DNA of 64,000 bases from Verrucomicrobiota bacterium (GTDB taxonomy: Bacteria; Verrucomicrobiota; Verrucomicrobiia; Limisphaerales; Pedosphaeraceae), in assembly GCA_021325145.1 (NCBI GenBank), contig JAJPHR010000022.1, positions 1 to 64,000 on the forward strand, in the 5' to 3' direction. This document shows, piece by piece, positions 54,150-63,105 of this stretch (positions are counted from its first letter, which is position 1; every line of letters begins with the position of its first letter). The position numbers and the translations under genes are program-made. A model generated the notes under the pieces. That model saw only the letters and a program-made list of their open reading frames with translations, was not told where the DNA came from and did no database searches.

Positions 54150-54566
54150 TCACTTCGCTGCTTCGGTGGCGAACACCAGAAGATACGGCACGGCTGGATG
54201 CCCCTGCGCGTCTTTGAAGTTTCCGAATCTCTGATTGTTCAGCCAATACGCGTAGGTTTTGCCGGGTTCGAGTTTCACTTTCCAAACACATGTTTTATGG
54301 TCCGCCGAGTATTTTGGATCGCCAACCGTGGTAAAAGCTGAACCCGCCATCGGGCCGACAAAACTCCAGGAGCCGTCGCTCATTTCCTTGCTGAAGGTGA
54401 TCTTAATTTCCATTTCGCCCGCGGGGACATCCTTCTTTCCCGATTCGGGAATGGTTTTTACCACGACGGGCGGCATGCTTTCGATGCTTTGCCCGCGGAG
54501 GTGGAGGCTGGCGCAGTTGCACATTGCGACCACGGCCAGGATTTTCAGGAACGTTGCTGTTTTCAT
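54150..54566 (-). CDS. Secreted Ig-like protein, paralogue of the kinase-protease middle domain
   Basis: Protein of 138 aa with signal peptide (MKTATFLKILAVVAMCNCA...LRG). The mature domain (about 32-135) is clearly homologous to residues 416-520 of the neighbouring kinase-S41 fusion: PPVVVKTIPESG, ITFSKEMSDGSWSFVG, KTCVWKVKLEPGKTYAYWLN and HPAVPYLLVFATE all have counterparts there. Bacterial Ig-like (Big_5) folds of this form bind ligands or act in adhesion. It is 32 bp downstream of the fusion gene on the same strand, so they are likely co-transcribed. It may be a free-standing ligand partner or a duplicated fragment. Confidence 0.82.
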   Translation of the reverse strand: MKTATFLKILAVVAMCNCASLHLRGQSIESMPPVVVKTIPESGKKDVPAGEMEIKITFSKEMSDGSWSFVGPMAGSAFTTVGDPKYSADHKTCVWKVKLEPGKTYAYWLNNQRFGNFKDAQGHPAVPYLLVFATEAAK

Positions 54567-54598
54567 ATTTGGTTTTGGTGTTTATTCGGTTGGGAACG

Positions 54599-57355
54599 TT
54601 AAAATGGCTGGGCGAGCGCGGTTTCCAAGGCCGCATCGCGCCCGGTTAGAAAATCCGCGAGCGACCGCGGCACGGCGATGTCGGGCGCCAGCGAAGGAGG
54701 ATCGTCGCTGCCCATCAACGGGAAATACTTGGTCGTATAGTATGCCGTCAGCTTTGAGTTGGGCAGGGTGAAGCTTTGGACCTGGCCATAAGAATTGGGC
54801 TTGCCGCCCGTGGGTTCACCGACGAGGACGGCGTCGAGCTGGTTGTGAAAATCCATGGCGGCCATCAAACCCGAGGAGAATGTGCTGCCGCCGATTAAAA
54901 CGTAAAAGCGCCTTTTTTCGTTCTGCGGGCGGCTGGATTGAAATCCGTTCAGAAGCGGTTCAATGACTCTGGAATCGCCGCCGCTATTGTAACGCAAGTC
55001 CAGAATCACGCGGGCGGCATGGTTTGACTCCGCCGAGGCCAGAACGTCCTTGGCGAAACCCTCGAACGGGTCGTCCGGCGCGTTCTCACACTGGTTATAT
55101 TGAATGTAGAGTGCGTGTGCGTCGGGCAAATATTCGTCCCAGTAATAGGCGCCCGGCTTTTTGCGAGCGAGCGAAACGGGAATGTGAAGCTCATCCGCCG
55201 CCGCGAGAAGATTCGGTTCCGCCTCAGAACTCGCGGGGGCGATTTCCATGGTGACGGTCCGCCCGTCCTTTTTCACGAAACTGAAAGGCAAAGGCCCCTC
55301 TCCGGCTGCGGCTTTAATGTAAAGCAGCAATTCCTCGCAGGTCATGTAAGTGGGACTTTGTTTGTGCAGCCAGGAGGCATTCTCGTGCGAAATGTACGGC
55401 GCCAGCGCGGCTTCAAGCTGCTCCGGCGTGGACGAGCCGATGCGCGCGACGCGGGCGCCGAGCGCTTCGCGGTATTTGGCAGCCGCGGCCACGACGCCGA
55501 GTCCGTCGGAAAACCAACGCATCCGAATCGGATAGAAGTGAAACGCGAACGAGCCGGACCGCCAGTCCAAGCCCGTGTGCGCCACGCCGAGACTCGCGGT
55601 GGCGCGCGTCAAACGGAAAACAATCTCCGGGTCGGACAGTTTTGGAGCATCGCGCTGGAGGGCCGTCATTTCCTTTTCAAATCCCTCCCGGGCTGGCAGG
55701 GCGGAAAAATCCAGGTGCCGGGCGGGAAGTTCTTCGGCCAAGTACTTGATGTCCTCCTGCCAGCGACTCTCGCGAGAGGAGGAAGCCTTGCCTTCCTTCG
55801 TTTTGAAGATCAACAAGTAAGGAACGGCCGGGTTCCCCGCCTGGTCGCGAAAATTGTTAAACTCGCCGCTGTTCAGCCAATAGGCATAGGTCCGTCCCGG
55901 TTCGAGCCTCACCTTGATCACGCACGTGCGGTGGTCTGGTTCGTATCGCGTTTGGCCTGTGATTTCGGGGGCGGAACCATTCCAAGCCGAACACCAACTC
56001 CACGAACCCTCGGCCATTTCTTTGCTGAATCGGGCGCGGATTTCCACCACCCCCGGCTCGACTTCGCTCGCGCCAGAGGGCGGTTGGGTCTCGACTACGA
56101 CGGGCGGCTGTTTCAGAAATGCCTCCAGCGATTGACCTGGCATTTCGCCTGATGCCGGCGGTATCGCCGCATTTTGCCGGGCAAACCCGCTGGACGGCGG
56201 GGAAGAGCGCCTCAAAAAATACAACGCAAAGACCAGCGCGACGCAAACGCAAAATGCCGCGGCCACGCCGCCGACCCACAACGCCACGGTGCCTAAAAGG
56301 CTCCGACGCACCGGGAGCGCCGGCCGAGTCGGCCCGACGGGTTCGGTTTCAGTCAAGCCGGCGCGCTGTGTTTCCGCAATCGTCTCGACCTCCTGCTTCA
56401 CCTGGCTCGCCTGTTGGTAGCGCCGCGCCGGCTCTTTTTCCAAGGCGAGGAGGACTACTTTGTCGAGCCGCACGTCGAGACGAATTTTTTTCGAGGGCGG
56501 TTCAATCCGTTTGCCGGGCAGTTCGCCGGTCAGCATTTGGTAGAGCACGACGCCCAATGAATAAATGTCGGCGCGATGGTCCACGTCCAGGGGTGTTTCG
56601 ACTTGCTCGGGGGCCATGTATTGCGGCGTGCCCATGACCTTTCCCGCTTCGGTCAACGACACTGAACCGGAGATCATTTCCTCGCCGCCGGGGATTCGCG
56701 TTTCCGTTTCGAGGTTCATCAAACGCGCCAATCCGAAGTCGGCCACTTTCACGCGGCCCCGGCGGTCCAGCAGGATGTTCTCCGGCTTGATATCGCGATG
56801 GACAATGCCCTGGTCGTGGGCGTATTGCAGCGCGTCACAAATTTGCGGGACGATGGCCAGGGCTTCGCGCGCGGCGATGCGCCCGGCATGAAACAACTGC
56901 CGCAGGCTGACGCCGTCCACAAACTCCATCAAAAAATAAAACAGCCCGTCCGCCTGGCCGAACTCGTAAAGTGTGACCACATTCGGATGATTGAGCCGGG
57001 CGAGCGCCCGCGCCTCGCGCGCGAATCGTTCCGCAAACGCGGGTTCTTCACCGATTCCGGGCGGAAGAATTTTGAGGGCGACGATGCGGTCGAGCTGTTT
57101 CTGCCGGGCTTTGTAAACCGCGCCCATGCCGCCGCGGCCAAGCAATTCCAGAATTTCGAGTTGTGGGAATTTTGCCGCGAGTTCCTCCGGCTTGGGCGGG
57201 ACAAATCTCGGCGTCGACGGGCCGGCATTCGTCTGGCTGTCAGTGGGGAACCCGGCTTTCAGCAGACACTCCTCGCACAGGCCCCGGGGCGCGCCGGAAG
57301 CGAGGGGTTTGCCGCAGCTTGGACATGAAAGCGTCATATCGTCATCACTTGCCAC
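54599..57355 (-). CDS. Transmembrane Ser/Thr kinase fused to Ig-like domain and S41 protease
   Basis: Protein of 918 aa with four modules. The N-terminus (11-30) is a zinc ribbon, CPSCGK..CEECLL. A Hanks-type kinase follows at about 65-330 (GRGGMGAVY loop 73-81, Lys95, HRDIKPEN with Asp188, DFG 206-208, APE at 248-250, SLGVVLYQM). One membrane helix spans 353-382. Outside is an Ig-like domain (416-520), then a C-terminal S41-type peptidase region (about 530-918) with VILDLRYNSGGD, GGSTFSSGLMA (probable catalytic Ser) and VGEPTGGKPNSYG. It is 60 bp downstream of an ECF sigma factor. Protease outside and kinase inside of one chain suggest signal-dependent proteolysis coupled to phosphorylation. 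Confidence 0.88.
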   Translation of the reverse strand: MASDDDMTLSCPSCGKPLASGAPRGLCEECLLKAGFPTDSQTNAGPSTPRFVPPKPEELAAKFPQLEILELLGRGGMGAVYKARQKQLDRIVALKILPPGIGEEPAFAERFAREARALARLNHPNVVTLYEFGQADGLFYFLMEFVDGVSLRQLFHAGRIAAREALAIVPQICDALQYAHDQGIVHRDIKPENILLDRRGRVKVADFGLARLMNLETETRIPGGEEMISGSVSLTEAGKVMGTPQYMAPEQVETPLDVDHRADIYSLGVVLYQMLTGELPGKRIEPPSKKIRLDVRLDKVVLLALEKEPARRYQQASQVKQEVETIAETQRAGLTETEPVGPTRPALPVRRSLLGTVALWVGGVAAAFCVCVALVFALYFLRRSSPPSSGFARQNAAIPPASGEMPGQSLEAFLKQPPVVVETQPPSGASEVEPGVVEIRARFSKEMAEGSWSWCSAWNGSAPEITGQTRYEPDHRTCVIKVRLEPGRTYAYWLNSGEFNNFRDQAGNPAVPYLLIFKTKEGKASSSRESRWQEDIKYLAEELPARHLDFSALPAREGFEKEMTALQRDAPKLSDPEIVFRLTRATASLGVAHTGLDWRSGSFAFHFYPIRMRWFSDGLGVVAAAAKYREALGARVARIGSSTPEQLEAALAPYISHENASWLHKQSPTYMTCEELLLYIKAAAGEGPLPFSFVKKDGRTVTMEIAPASSEAEPNLLAAADELHIPVSLARKKPGAYYWDEYLPDAHALYIQYNQCENAPDDPFEGFAKDVLASAESNHAARVILDLRYNSGGDSRVIEPLLNGFQSSRPQNEKRRFYVLIGGSTFSSGLMAAMDFHNQLDAVLVGEPTGGKPNSYGQVQSFTLPNSKLTAYYTTKYFPLMGSDDPPSLAPDIAVPRSLADFLTGRDAALETALAQPF

Positions 57356-57414
57356 TCATCTACTTCCGGAAAAAGAGGGCAAGGTTACAGACATTCGCAA
57401 GCATGCCGCGAGCT

Positions 57415-58227
57415 TCAACCGGCCGCCACCACCTTGAACAAGTAGTTCAGCTCCTCCTTGACGTCGTCCGACGAATTGAGGGTGTTGGCAATTTCGGCCT
57501 GCAACAATTCGCGATAGCGCCTGCGCAGACGATGCACCGCCGTTTTCACCGCGCCTTCGTTCATGCCCAGCCGCGCCGCCACGTCGGCGTAGGGCTGCGA
57601 TTCACGCGGACCGGCGAGGGTTTGTTTGAGGGTTTCGAACAGCGCCGCCTTCCCGTCGCGTCGATACTCCGCTTCAAGACGATCCAATACTTCGTTCAGG
57701 AGAGCGGTCGCCCATTGCCGGTCGAAGGCCACGTCGGGCGCGGCGTCAATGGCGGGCTCCAAATCGAACCGCTGCTCGGCGGCGGCCAGGTCGAGCGAGA
57801 GAACCGGCTGCCCGCCGCCGCGTTTTTGCGTCCGCGCTTTCGCCCATTCGTGGGCGAGAAAATGGTTCATCGCCCCGAGCAGGAAGGAGCGGAAGCGGCC
57901 TTTTTCGCGGGAGGCATTGGCCAGCGAGTTGGCTTCCAACAAGCGCTCGAAGAATGTCTGGGTGAGGTCCTGCGCATCATGCGGCGAATGGCCGCGCCGT
58001 CGCACGTAGGCATAAAGCGGATACCAATATGTTTGGCACAGCTTCGCCAGCGCGTCGCGCGCGCGCGTCGCATCGCTGTGGCCGGCTTTCAGAACGACCG
58101 ACCAGTGCGTCGTTACAAAAGCCGGGTGATGAACGATCCCGGCAGCAGGGGACGTGGTGGATGGATCGCTGGAGGTTCCGCTGGTGCTCACGTTCCTGAA
58201 GTTAGCAATGCGAGCGTGAAGGCGCAA
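57415..58227 (-). CDS. ECF-type RNA polymerase sigma factor
   Basis: Protein of 270 aa. Region 2 is visible at TTHWSVVLKAG..ALAKLCQTYWYPLYAYVRRRGHSPHDAQDLTQTFFERLLE (about 40-95). Region 4 has a helix-turn-helix SQPYADVAARLGMNEGAVKTAVHRLRRRYRELLQAEI near the C-terminus. It belongs to the planctomycete/verrucomicrobial group found beside Ser/Thr kinases, where the kinase is thought to control sigma activity. It is on the same strand, 59 bp upstream of the kinase-S41 fusion, so they form one unit. No anti-sigma factor is adjacent. Confidence 0.9.
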   Translation of the reverse strand: MRLHARIANFRNVSTSGTSSDPSTTSPAAGIVHHPAFVTTHWSVVLKAGHSDATRARDALAKLCQTYWYPLYAYVRRRGHSPHDAQDLTQTFFERLLEANSLANASREKGRFRSFLLGAMNHFLAHEWAKARTQKRGGGQPVLSLDLAAAEQRFDLEPAIDAAPDVAFDRQWATALLNEVLDRLEAEYRRDGKAALFETLKQTLAGPRESQPYADVAARLGMNEGAVKTAVHRLRRRYRELLQAEIANTLNSSDDVKEELNYLFKVVAAG

Positions 58228-58497
58228 GCCGACCGTTAAGACAGGAGCGTCGCAGGCGCATCTCGATTGCCTCCGATAGGCGCTGTGACGGACGCTGCTT
58301 CGGAGTGCGCCTGTCTATTTATCTAACAGTCCCCCGAATGGGGGGGTGAAACATCGGATTGTTTCCGGCTTGTAACGTTCGGTTGCCACTAAAAGGGGAT
58401 TACGGGACAGCCAGGGTTCCCGCTAAATTTCCCCCATCAGCCGAGCTAACCATCAGAACAGAAACCTGCCACCCTCAACCGGTGGCGCTAAACAACT

Positions 58498-59901
58498 ATG
58501 AAAAACAAACTCCTTCCCTGTTCGGTCGCCGGGCTTCTGGCTTTGGGCGCGATGTCACAATCCGCCATGGCCAGGCTCTACGACAATTTCAACAGCAGCG
58601 TCAATTGGACATTGGCGGGCAACGGCGGTTCAGCCGTCATCGGGTCAAGCGTGTTGACGCTCACCTCGCCGGCGAATGCGCTCTCGGACCCGACGGCCAC
58701 GCTCATTAGCGGCCAAGTGCTGACGGGCTCGCGGCAATCCATCCTGGTGCGTTCGCATACGGGGACGGCCAATTCGACCGTGTTTTTCCTGTGGGCCACC
58801 GATTCCTCGGGCAACCGGCTTGAACTGAAGCTCGACGACATCAATCCAACCACGGTGGTGGCTGGTTATTACGATGGCGGAGGCGCCACGTATCATTTCC
58901 TCGCGAGCGCCGCGTATAATCCCGGGGCGGACGGATTATACATGGCGTTCCGGGAGGCGGGCGGCACCAATTACTGGGAGATTTCCACGAACGCCAGCAA
59001 CTGGACGGAAGTCGCTTCGCGCCTCGATCCGATAAACACGTCAAGCGTAGTCTTCGCGGTGGAACACAAGGCTTATAAGAACACCGCCGCCGCGACCGAA
59101 ACGGTGGTGGATTGTTTCAACTACAAAGCAACCGGCGCGGGATATCACAGCCTGGAGGACAAGACGTCCTCCGGCGGCACCAACTGGGCGCTTTACACAG
59201 AGGGATTTTTAAACGGCAACCGGGTCTGCGCGTCTTCGACCACGACTCCGTGCGGGATGACGGTGAACGGGGTGGATAGCTCGCAGCATTTCACCGACAC
59301 CTCGATTCCCGCGCCATTTACGAACCAAACGGGCTACGACTTTGAGATCACGAGCACCGAGGAGCCAACGACCCATTACTTTTACAACGCCTACCGTTAC
59401 CAATATCTGCCCTACGTGGATGCTGACAATTGGACCTATCACATTTATTTCAAATACACTTATCCGCAGTTCATCACCCAGGGTTTGGAATTTCCGATCA
59501 ACAAATACACCAGCGCCCTTCGCCTTCAGGGCGCGTTCGCGTGGTATCCGGTTCGTGACGGGAGCGAGAACGGGCAATGGAACGTATGGACCGGCTCGAC
59601 GTGGAAACCCACCAGCCAGTTTCAGGTTTTGAGGACGAATTTTTGGTACGAGATCACGTTCACCGTCGGCCTCCATGACAACAGTGTTATTTACAACGGT
59701 TTTCAAGCGGGCACGGTCGGCAGCCTCACCGGTTTCAACTGGAGCGCGACCTACGGGGGCACGACTCCCGGGCAAACACCCGGGATCGTTCCCGCGATGC
59801 AAATGGACGACAACACGCAGGACACAACGGTGGCCAATACACGAAAGGATTGTTTCCTGGCCGAATGGCACATCGATTGGACGGACGAGCGGCTGCCGTA
59901 A
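58498..59901 (+). CDS. Secreted protein with lectin-like architecture
   Basis: Protein of 467 aa with signal peptide MKNKLLPCSVAGLLALGAMSQSAMA. The first 200 residues show a jelly-roll-type pattern with LYDNFNSSVNWTLAGNGGS and repeated beta strands, reminiscent of LamG or concanavalin-like domains. The remainder is Trp/Tyr-rich (NWTYHIYFKYTYPQF, WYPVRDGSENGQW) and may be a second carbohydrate-binding or catalytic beta domain. No catalytic motif is recognised. Four Cys suggest possible disulfides. It has a 270-bp upstream region shared with the divergent sigma gene. Confidence 0.7.
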   Translation: MKNKLLPCSVAGLLALGAMSQSAMARLYDNFNSSVNWTLAGNGGSAVIGSSVLTLTSPANALSDPTATLISGQVLTGSRQSILVRSHTGTANSTVFFLWATDSSGNRLELKLDDINPTTVVAGYYDGGGATYHFLASAAYNPGADGLYMAFREAGGTNYWEISTNASNWTEVASRLDPINTSSVVFAVEHKAYKNTAAATETVVDCFNYKATGAGYHSLEDKTSSGGTNWALYTEGFLNGNRVCASSTTTPCGMTVNGVDSSQHFTDTSIPAPFTNQTGYDFEITSTEEPTTHYFYNAYRYQYLPYVDADNWTYHIYFKYTYPQFITQGLEFPINKYTSALRLQGAFAWYPVRDGSENGQWNVWTGSTWKPTSQFQVLRTNFWYEITFTVGLHDNSVIYNGFQAGTVGSLTGFNWSATYGGTTPGQTPGIVPAMQMDDNTQDTTVANTRKDCFLAEWHIDWTDERLP

Positions 59902-59983
59902 GGGAAGAGGCGGCGCGGGCGCCCGTCATGGGTTCGGGTGCCCGACGTAAGCCGGTGTGATGTACAACCCCGAACGCGCGCCT

Positions 59984-60056
59984 GCCCCCTGAATGCTTTG
60001 CGATTCACTTTGGTGCTTTCACATCATAACACCACGGGGAATTGAATTCGCGGATG
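59984..60056. repeat. 73-bp direct repeat, left copy
   Basis: Identical to 61389-61461 at 71 of 73 positions. On the minus strand it reads IREFNSPWCYDVKAPK-stop, the last codons of the PQQ-propeller gene (which ends IREFNSLWCYDVKAPK), plus 20 bp beyond. This copy has no gene attached, so it is a duplicated gene end that brackets the TIR gene. Confidence 0.9.
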
Positions 60057-60297
60057 GGAGACATCGGGCAATCTTTATGAATTTCTGCAGGCCGAAGGAC
60101 ATGGGTTACCTCTGTTAAAGGACATCTCCCACGTTCACCAACTTGTCAGGAGTTCGCCAAGGTTCAGTAGACATCGTGGAGAGGCAGCTTTTTCAGTCAA
60201 CTGAATCCAGCAAGGCTGTTTTCGTCAGCAATTTCCGGTAGTGCCTAGGCACTACCCAATTTCCGCTTGCATTTCTTCGCTTGAATACATTCCTTTA

Positions 60298-61119
60298 ATG
60301 CGAATGAAAATCTTCATTAGCTGGTCAGGAAGCCGTAGCAAACCTGTTGCCATTGCTTTGAAAGGCTGGATTAAAACCGTTCTCCAAGCCACGGAGCCAT
60401 GGGTTTCTACCAATGATATTGATGGAGGTTCAGTGTGGTTCGGCAAAATTACTGAACAGTTGAAAGAATCCCAAACAAGCATTATCTGTCTGACGCCAGA
60501 AAATGTTAGCGAGCCATGGATTCTTTTTGAAGCTGGTGCTGTCGCCAAAGGAATTGAGGCAAATCGGATTTGCACTCTCTTGATTGGCCTCAATCCCACA
60601 GATATTAAAGGTCCCCTTGCGCAGTTCAATCATACAGCTTGTGACAGAGAAGGACTACGCAAATTAATCGGAGGTTTTAATAAGTCTCTGAAGCAACCCA
60701 TAGATGACACACAGTTCACGATTATTTTTGATGCCCTTTGGCCCCACCTTTCGCCAGTTATTGAGGAAGCATTGAAGCCACAGCAAACCGCACCAAAACA
60801 AACACGCCCTTCGGAAGACATGCTCGCGGAAATTCTAGAAAGGATAAGAGGTATTGAGAACAACACAGTTAAGCAATTTCCTGACAAATGGCCGTTTTGG
60901 AACCCTAATATTCTGTTCGCGCCCACAAGGGCTTACGGTGGTGGATTGCCGTTTGAAATGGTCACGGGCGAAGTCCGCGACCAGATTAAAGCTTTTATTG
61001 CTGCGAAGGTCACAGTGGGAATCACCAATCCCGATGATGTAATCTCCGAGATATTGAAGAGCTTTCCCATCAGTGCTGATTTGGCGAGACAGTTGCTCTT
61101 AGAAAGTGGGATGAATTGA
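60298..61119 (+). CDS. TIR-domain protein (putative NADase, defence-type)
   Basis: Protein of 273 aa from the ATG at 60298 (MRMKIFISWS; an ATG 6 nt later is also possible). Residues 1-150 form a TIR domain: KIFISWSG, DIDGGSVWFGKI, IICLTPENV and EPWILFEAGAVAKG with a candidate catalytic Glu78, then PLAQFNHTAC. The same wording is typical of prokaryotic TIR proteins implicated in anti-phage NAD depletion. The C-terminal 120 residues form a separate helical region (EDMLAEILERIRGIE...). GC content is visibly below the neighbours (under 50% by eye). Flanked by 73-bp direct repeats. No sensor partner (ThsA, Argonaute or receptor) is adjacent. Confidence 0.85.
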   Translation: MRMKIFISWSGSRSKPVAIALKGWIKTVLQATEPWVSTNDIDGGSVWFGKITEQLKESQTSIICLTPENVSEPWILFEAGAVAKGIEANRICTLLIGLNPTDIKGPLAQFNHTACDREGLRKLIGGFNKSLKQPIDDTQFTIIFDALWPHLSPVIEEALKPQQTAPKQTRPSEDMLAEILERIRGIENNTVKQFPDKWPFWNPNILFAPTRAYGGGLPFEMVTGEVRDQIKAFIAAKVTVGITNPDDVISEILKSFPISADLARQLLLESGMN

Positions 61120-61388
61120 AATGTACATTTCTTTAGTTGCAACGTAATGGGGTCGGTTCTCAGTATTGACAACTCCGTTTTCTTTTGTCTTTTCCCTGCC
61201 AGTAGAGCAAATGATTCAAAGGCGGCTTATCCGTTGGCTCGTGGCGACCGTCTCCGCTCGCAAACGCAGCGCCAGCTCGGTTTTCCCAACCGGTCCCGGC
61301 GCAACTCCGAGCCAGGGTGCCCACTAAGCTCCGGCGGCGTTGATCCTCCTTGAAAATGGGAATGCGTGCAACGGCCTTAACGATTGCA
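61120..61388. other. 269-bp non-coding remainder of the inserted segment
   Basis: Between the TIR stop and the right direct repeat. GC rises from AT-rich to normal across this stretch. No gene, integrase or transposon end is recognisable. Positions 61198-61330 have typical local base composition and may be an older host or element remnant. Confidence 0.4.
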
Positions 61389-61461
61389 GCCCCCTGAATG
61401 CTTTGCGATTCACTTTGGTGCTTTCACATCGTAACACCACAGGGAATTGAATTCGCGGATG
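61389..61461. repeat. 73-bp direct repeat, right copy (3' end of the propeller gene)
   Basis: Overlaps the last 17 codons and stop of the PQQ beta-propeller gene on the minus strand, plus 21 bp beyond the stop. Two mismatches from 59984-60056. Confidence 0.9.
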
Positions 61462-62762
61462 TAGAGCCGTCCGTCCGCCAGCACCGGGTAGCTCAAGGCG
61501 GTGAATTCACCGTGAGTAGCGGGAAGATTTTGCGGGGTGAACCGGCCTTTTTCGCGATAAGCCTCGGGGGTTGGTTCGAGCAAAGCGACGTGGCCATCGT
61601 CAGCGTGCACGTAGAGCCGGCCATCAGCCGCCAGCCACGAAAAGCTTTTCGTGCGTTCCTGCCACTTGATCGCGCCGGTCTTGAACTCAACGCATGTGGT
61701 GAATCCCGCTGATGTTCCGTACAAATAATCGCCCACCTTCACCACCCCGCCCATGTCGAACCGCAATTTATTGGTGAAATAAACTTCCTCGGCTGTGAAA
61801 GCGCCGTCTTTCATTACCGGCCGGACGAGTGCGCCGCCAACGAAGGCAGTGCTGTTAAAAACATACCCATCGCTTACCAATGTCATATCGACACCCGGGG
61901 CGCCCTTGGCGGTCCGCAGGTAACGCCAGAGCAGCTTGCCGGTCTTCGTCTCCACGCCGGCCAGGCCCTTGGACAGGAATTGGACGTATTGCCTGACACC
62001 GGAGAATTCGGCCACCGCGGGGGAAGCGTAGCCCGCGTCATCAGCCTCGGGCATGGCGCATTTCCAGAGCAGCGCACCCGTCGTTTTGTCCAAGGCAACC
62101 ATCGTCGCGTTGCTGCCGCCGGGCGTGCAAATGAGCGCGTCCCCATCCACCAACGGTGATTCGGCGTAGGCCCAATCGCCGGACCGGCCACCGAAATCGA
62201 CGACGAGATGCTTGCGCCAACGCTCCCTGCCGTCGGCAGTTGCGAGGCAGACCAAGTCGCCATCCGAACCTAGAGCGTAGAGAAAATTGCCATCGACGGT
62301 TGGCGTCGAGCGCGCGCCTGGGTAATTGGGGTTCTGCTCGGGACGGCCGACCTTTCCCAGCCTCGCCGACCAGAGGCGATGTCCGTCTTCGCTGGAAAGC
62401 GCCAGCGCGAATTCGTTGGTGAGCCCCTCGTTGCCGAGGAGATAAATCCTCCCGCCCGCCACTGAAGGGGTGGAAAAGCCCAACCCGACATCGTTTACCT
62501 GCCAGAGCTGCTTCGGGCCATTCTGCGGCCATTCGGAGAGCAAATGGGTTTCTGAGGAATGGCCATTGCGCTGTGGTCCGCGCCACTGCGGCCATTCTGC
62601 AGCGCAAATCGGCAGCGCGATGATCGAGCAAAGTGACAGGCCGACGAGCAGATATCCGTAAGCGTTGGAAAAGGGCTTGCGCAAGACGGAACCAGATGGC
62701 GTGAGCCGCGAAGCGGAACGGGAACGATCATCCCACGTCGGCTGCAGCAGGTTAGGCTGCAT
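61410..62762 (-). CDS. Exported PQQ-like beta-propeller protein
   Basis: Propeller protein of up to 450 aa with an Ala/Leu-rich signal segment (YGYLLVGLSLCSIIALPICA) before WPQWRGPQRNGHS, the usual PQQ/pyrrolo-quinoline repeat start. Repeats such as GGRIYLLGNEGLTNEFALALSSEDGHRLW, FLYALGSDGDLVCLATADGRERW, and GALLWKCAMP carry the Trp-docking 'W' strands. It is probably a periplasmic enzyme or scaffold in carbohydrate or alcohol use. The start is uncertain: the ATG at 62762 gives a long N-terminal tail overlapping the upstream gene by 11 bp, while TTG at 62684 gives a classical short signal peptide. Its 3' end is the right member of the direct repeat pair. Confidence 0.88.
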   Translation of the reverse strand: MQPNLLQPTWDDRSRSASRLTPSGSVLRKPFSNAYGYLLVGLSLCSIIALPICAAEWPQWRGPQRNGHSSETHLLSEWPQNGPKQLWQVNDVGLGFSTPSVAGGRIYLLGNEGLTNEFALALSSEDGHRLWSARLGKVGRPEQNPNYPGARSTPTVDGNFLYALGSDGDLVCLATADGRERWRKHLVVDFGGRSGDWAYAESPLVDGDALICTPGGSNATMVALDKTTGALLWKCAMPEADDAGYASPAVAEFSGVRQYVQFLSKGLAGVETKTGKLLWRYLRTAKGAPGVDMTLVSDGYVFNSTAFVGGALVRPVMKDGAFTAEEVYFTNKLRFDMGGVVKVGDYLYGTSAGFTTCVEFKTGAIKWQERTKSFSWLAADGRLYVHADDGHVALLEPTPEAYREKGRFTPQNLPATHGEFTALSYPVLADGRLYIREFNSLWCYDVKAPK

Positions 62763-63105
62763 TCCCGCGATACTCGAACTCTCTCCTGTTCGGGTCGTAA
62801 GAGATGAATGGATGCTGTTCATCGTTCTCATAGGTCAGGATCACCGGTCTGTCGACAGTGTCGCCAACCTGGCGCAGAAAGCCAAGCAAACCGTCAAGTG
62901 CTGCCTGCGATGTGATCTTGCGCGGGTCGATGTCGAACTCAATCTCGTCGGTCGTGAAGAAGTGACAGACGATCACGATGTCGGCGATGCTGATGCGCAA
63001 CACAGGATTGGCTTTATCGCGAACCGCGAACGTCTCAGGTGGTTCGGTTTTTGGAAATGCAGCGCATATTATGTCGATGAACCCAGAGGACCAGTGCGGC
63101 CACAA
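62752..63105 (-). CDS. Unknown 117-aa protein (second of overlapping pair)
   Basis: Reads MWPHWSSGFIDIICAAFPKTEPPETFAVRD and onward, with a compact acidic C-terminus (FISYDPNRREFEYRG). The frame continues upstream without an early ATG as far as YELWPHW, so it could be the C-terminal half of a longer product frameshifted from the preceding ORF. Codon pattern and lack of low complexity argue that it is translated. No family recognised. Confidence 0.55.
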   Translation of the reverse strand: MWPHWSSGFIDIICAAFPKTEPPETFAVRDKANPVLRISIADIVIVCHFFTTDEIEFDIDPRKITSQAALDGLLGFLRQVGDTVDRPVILTYENDEQHPFISYDPNRREFEYRGNAA

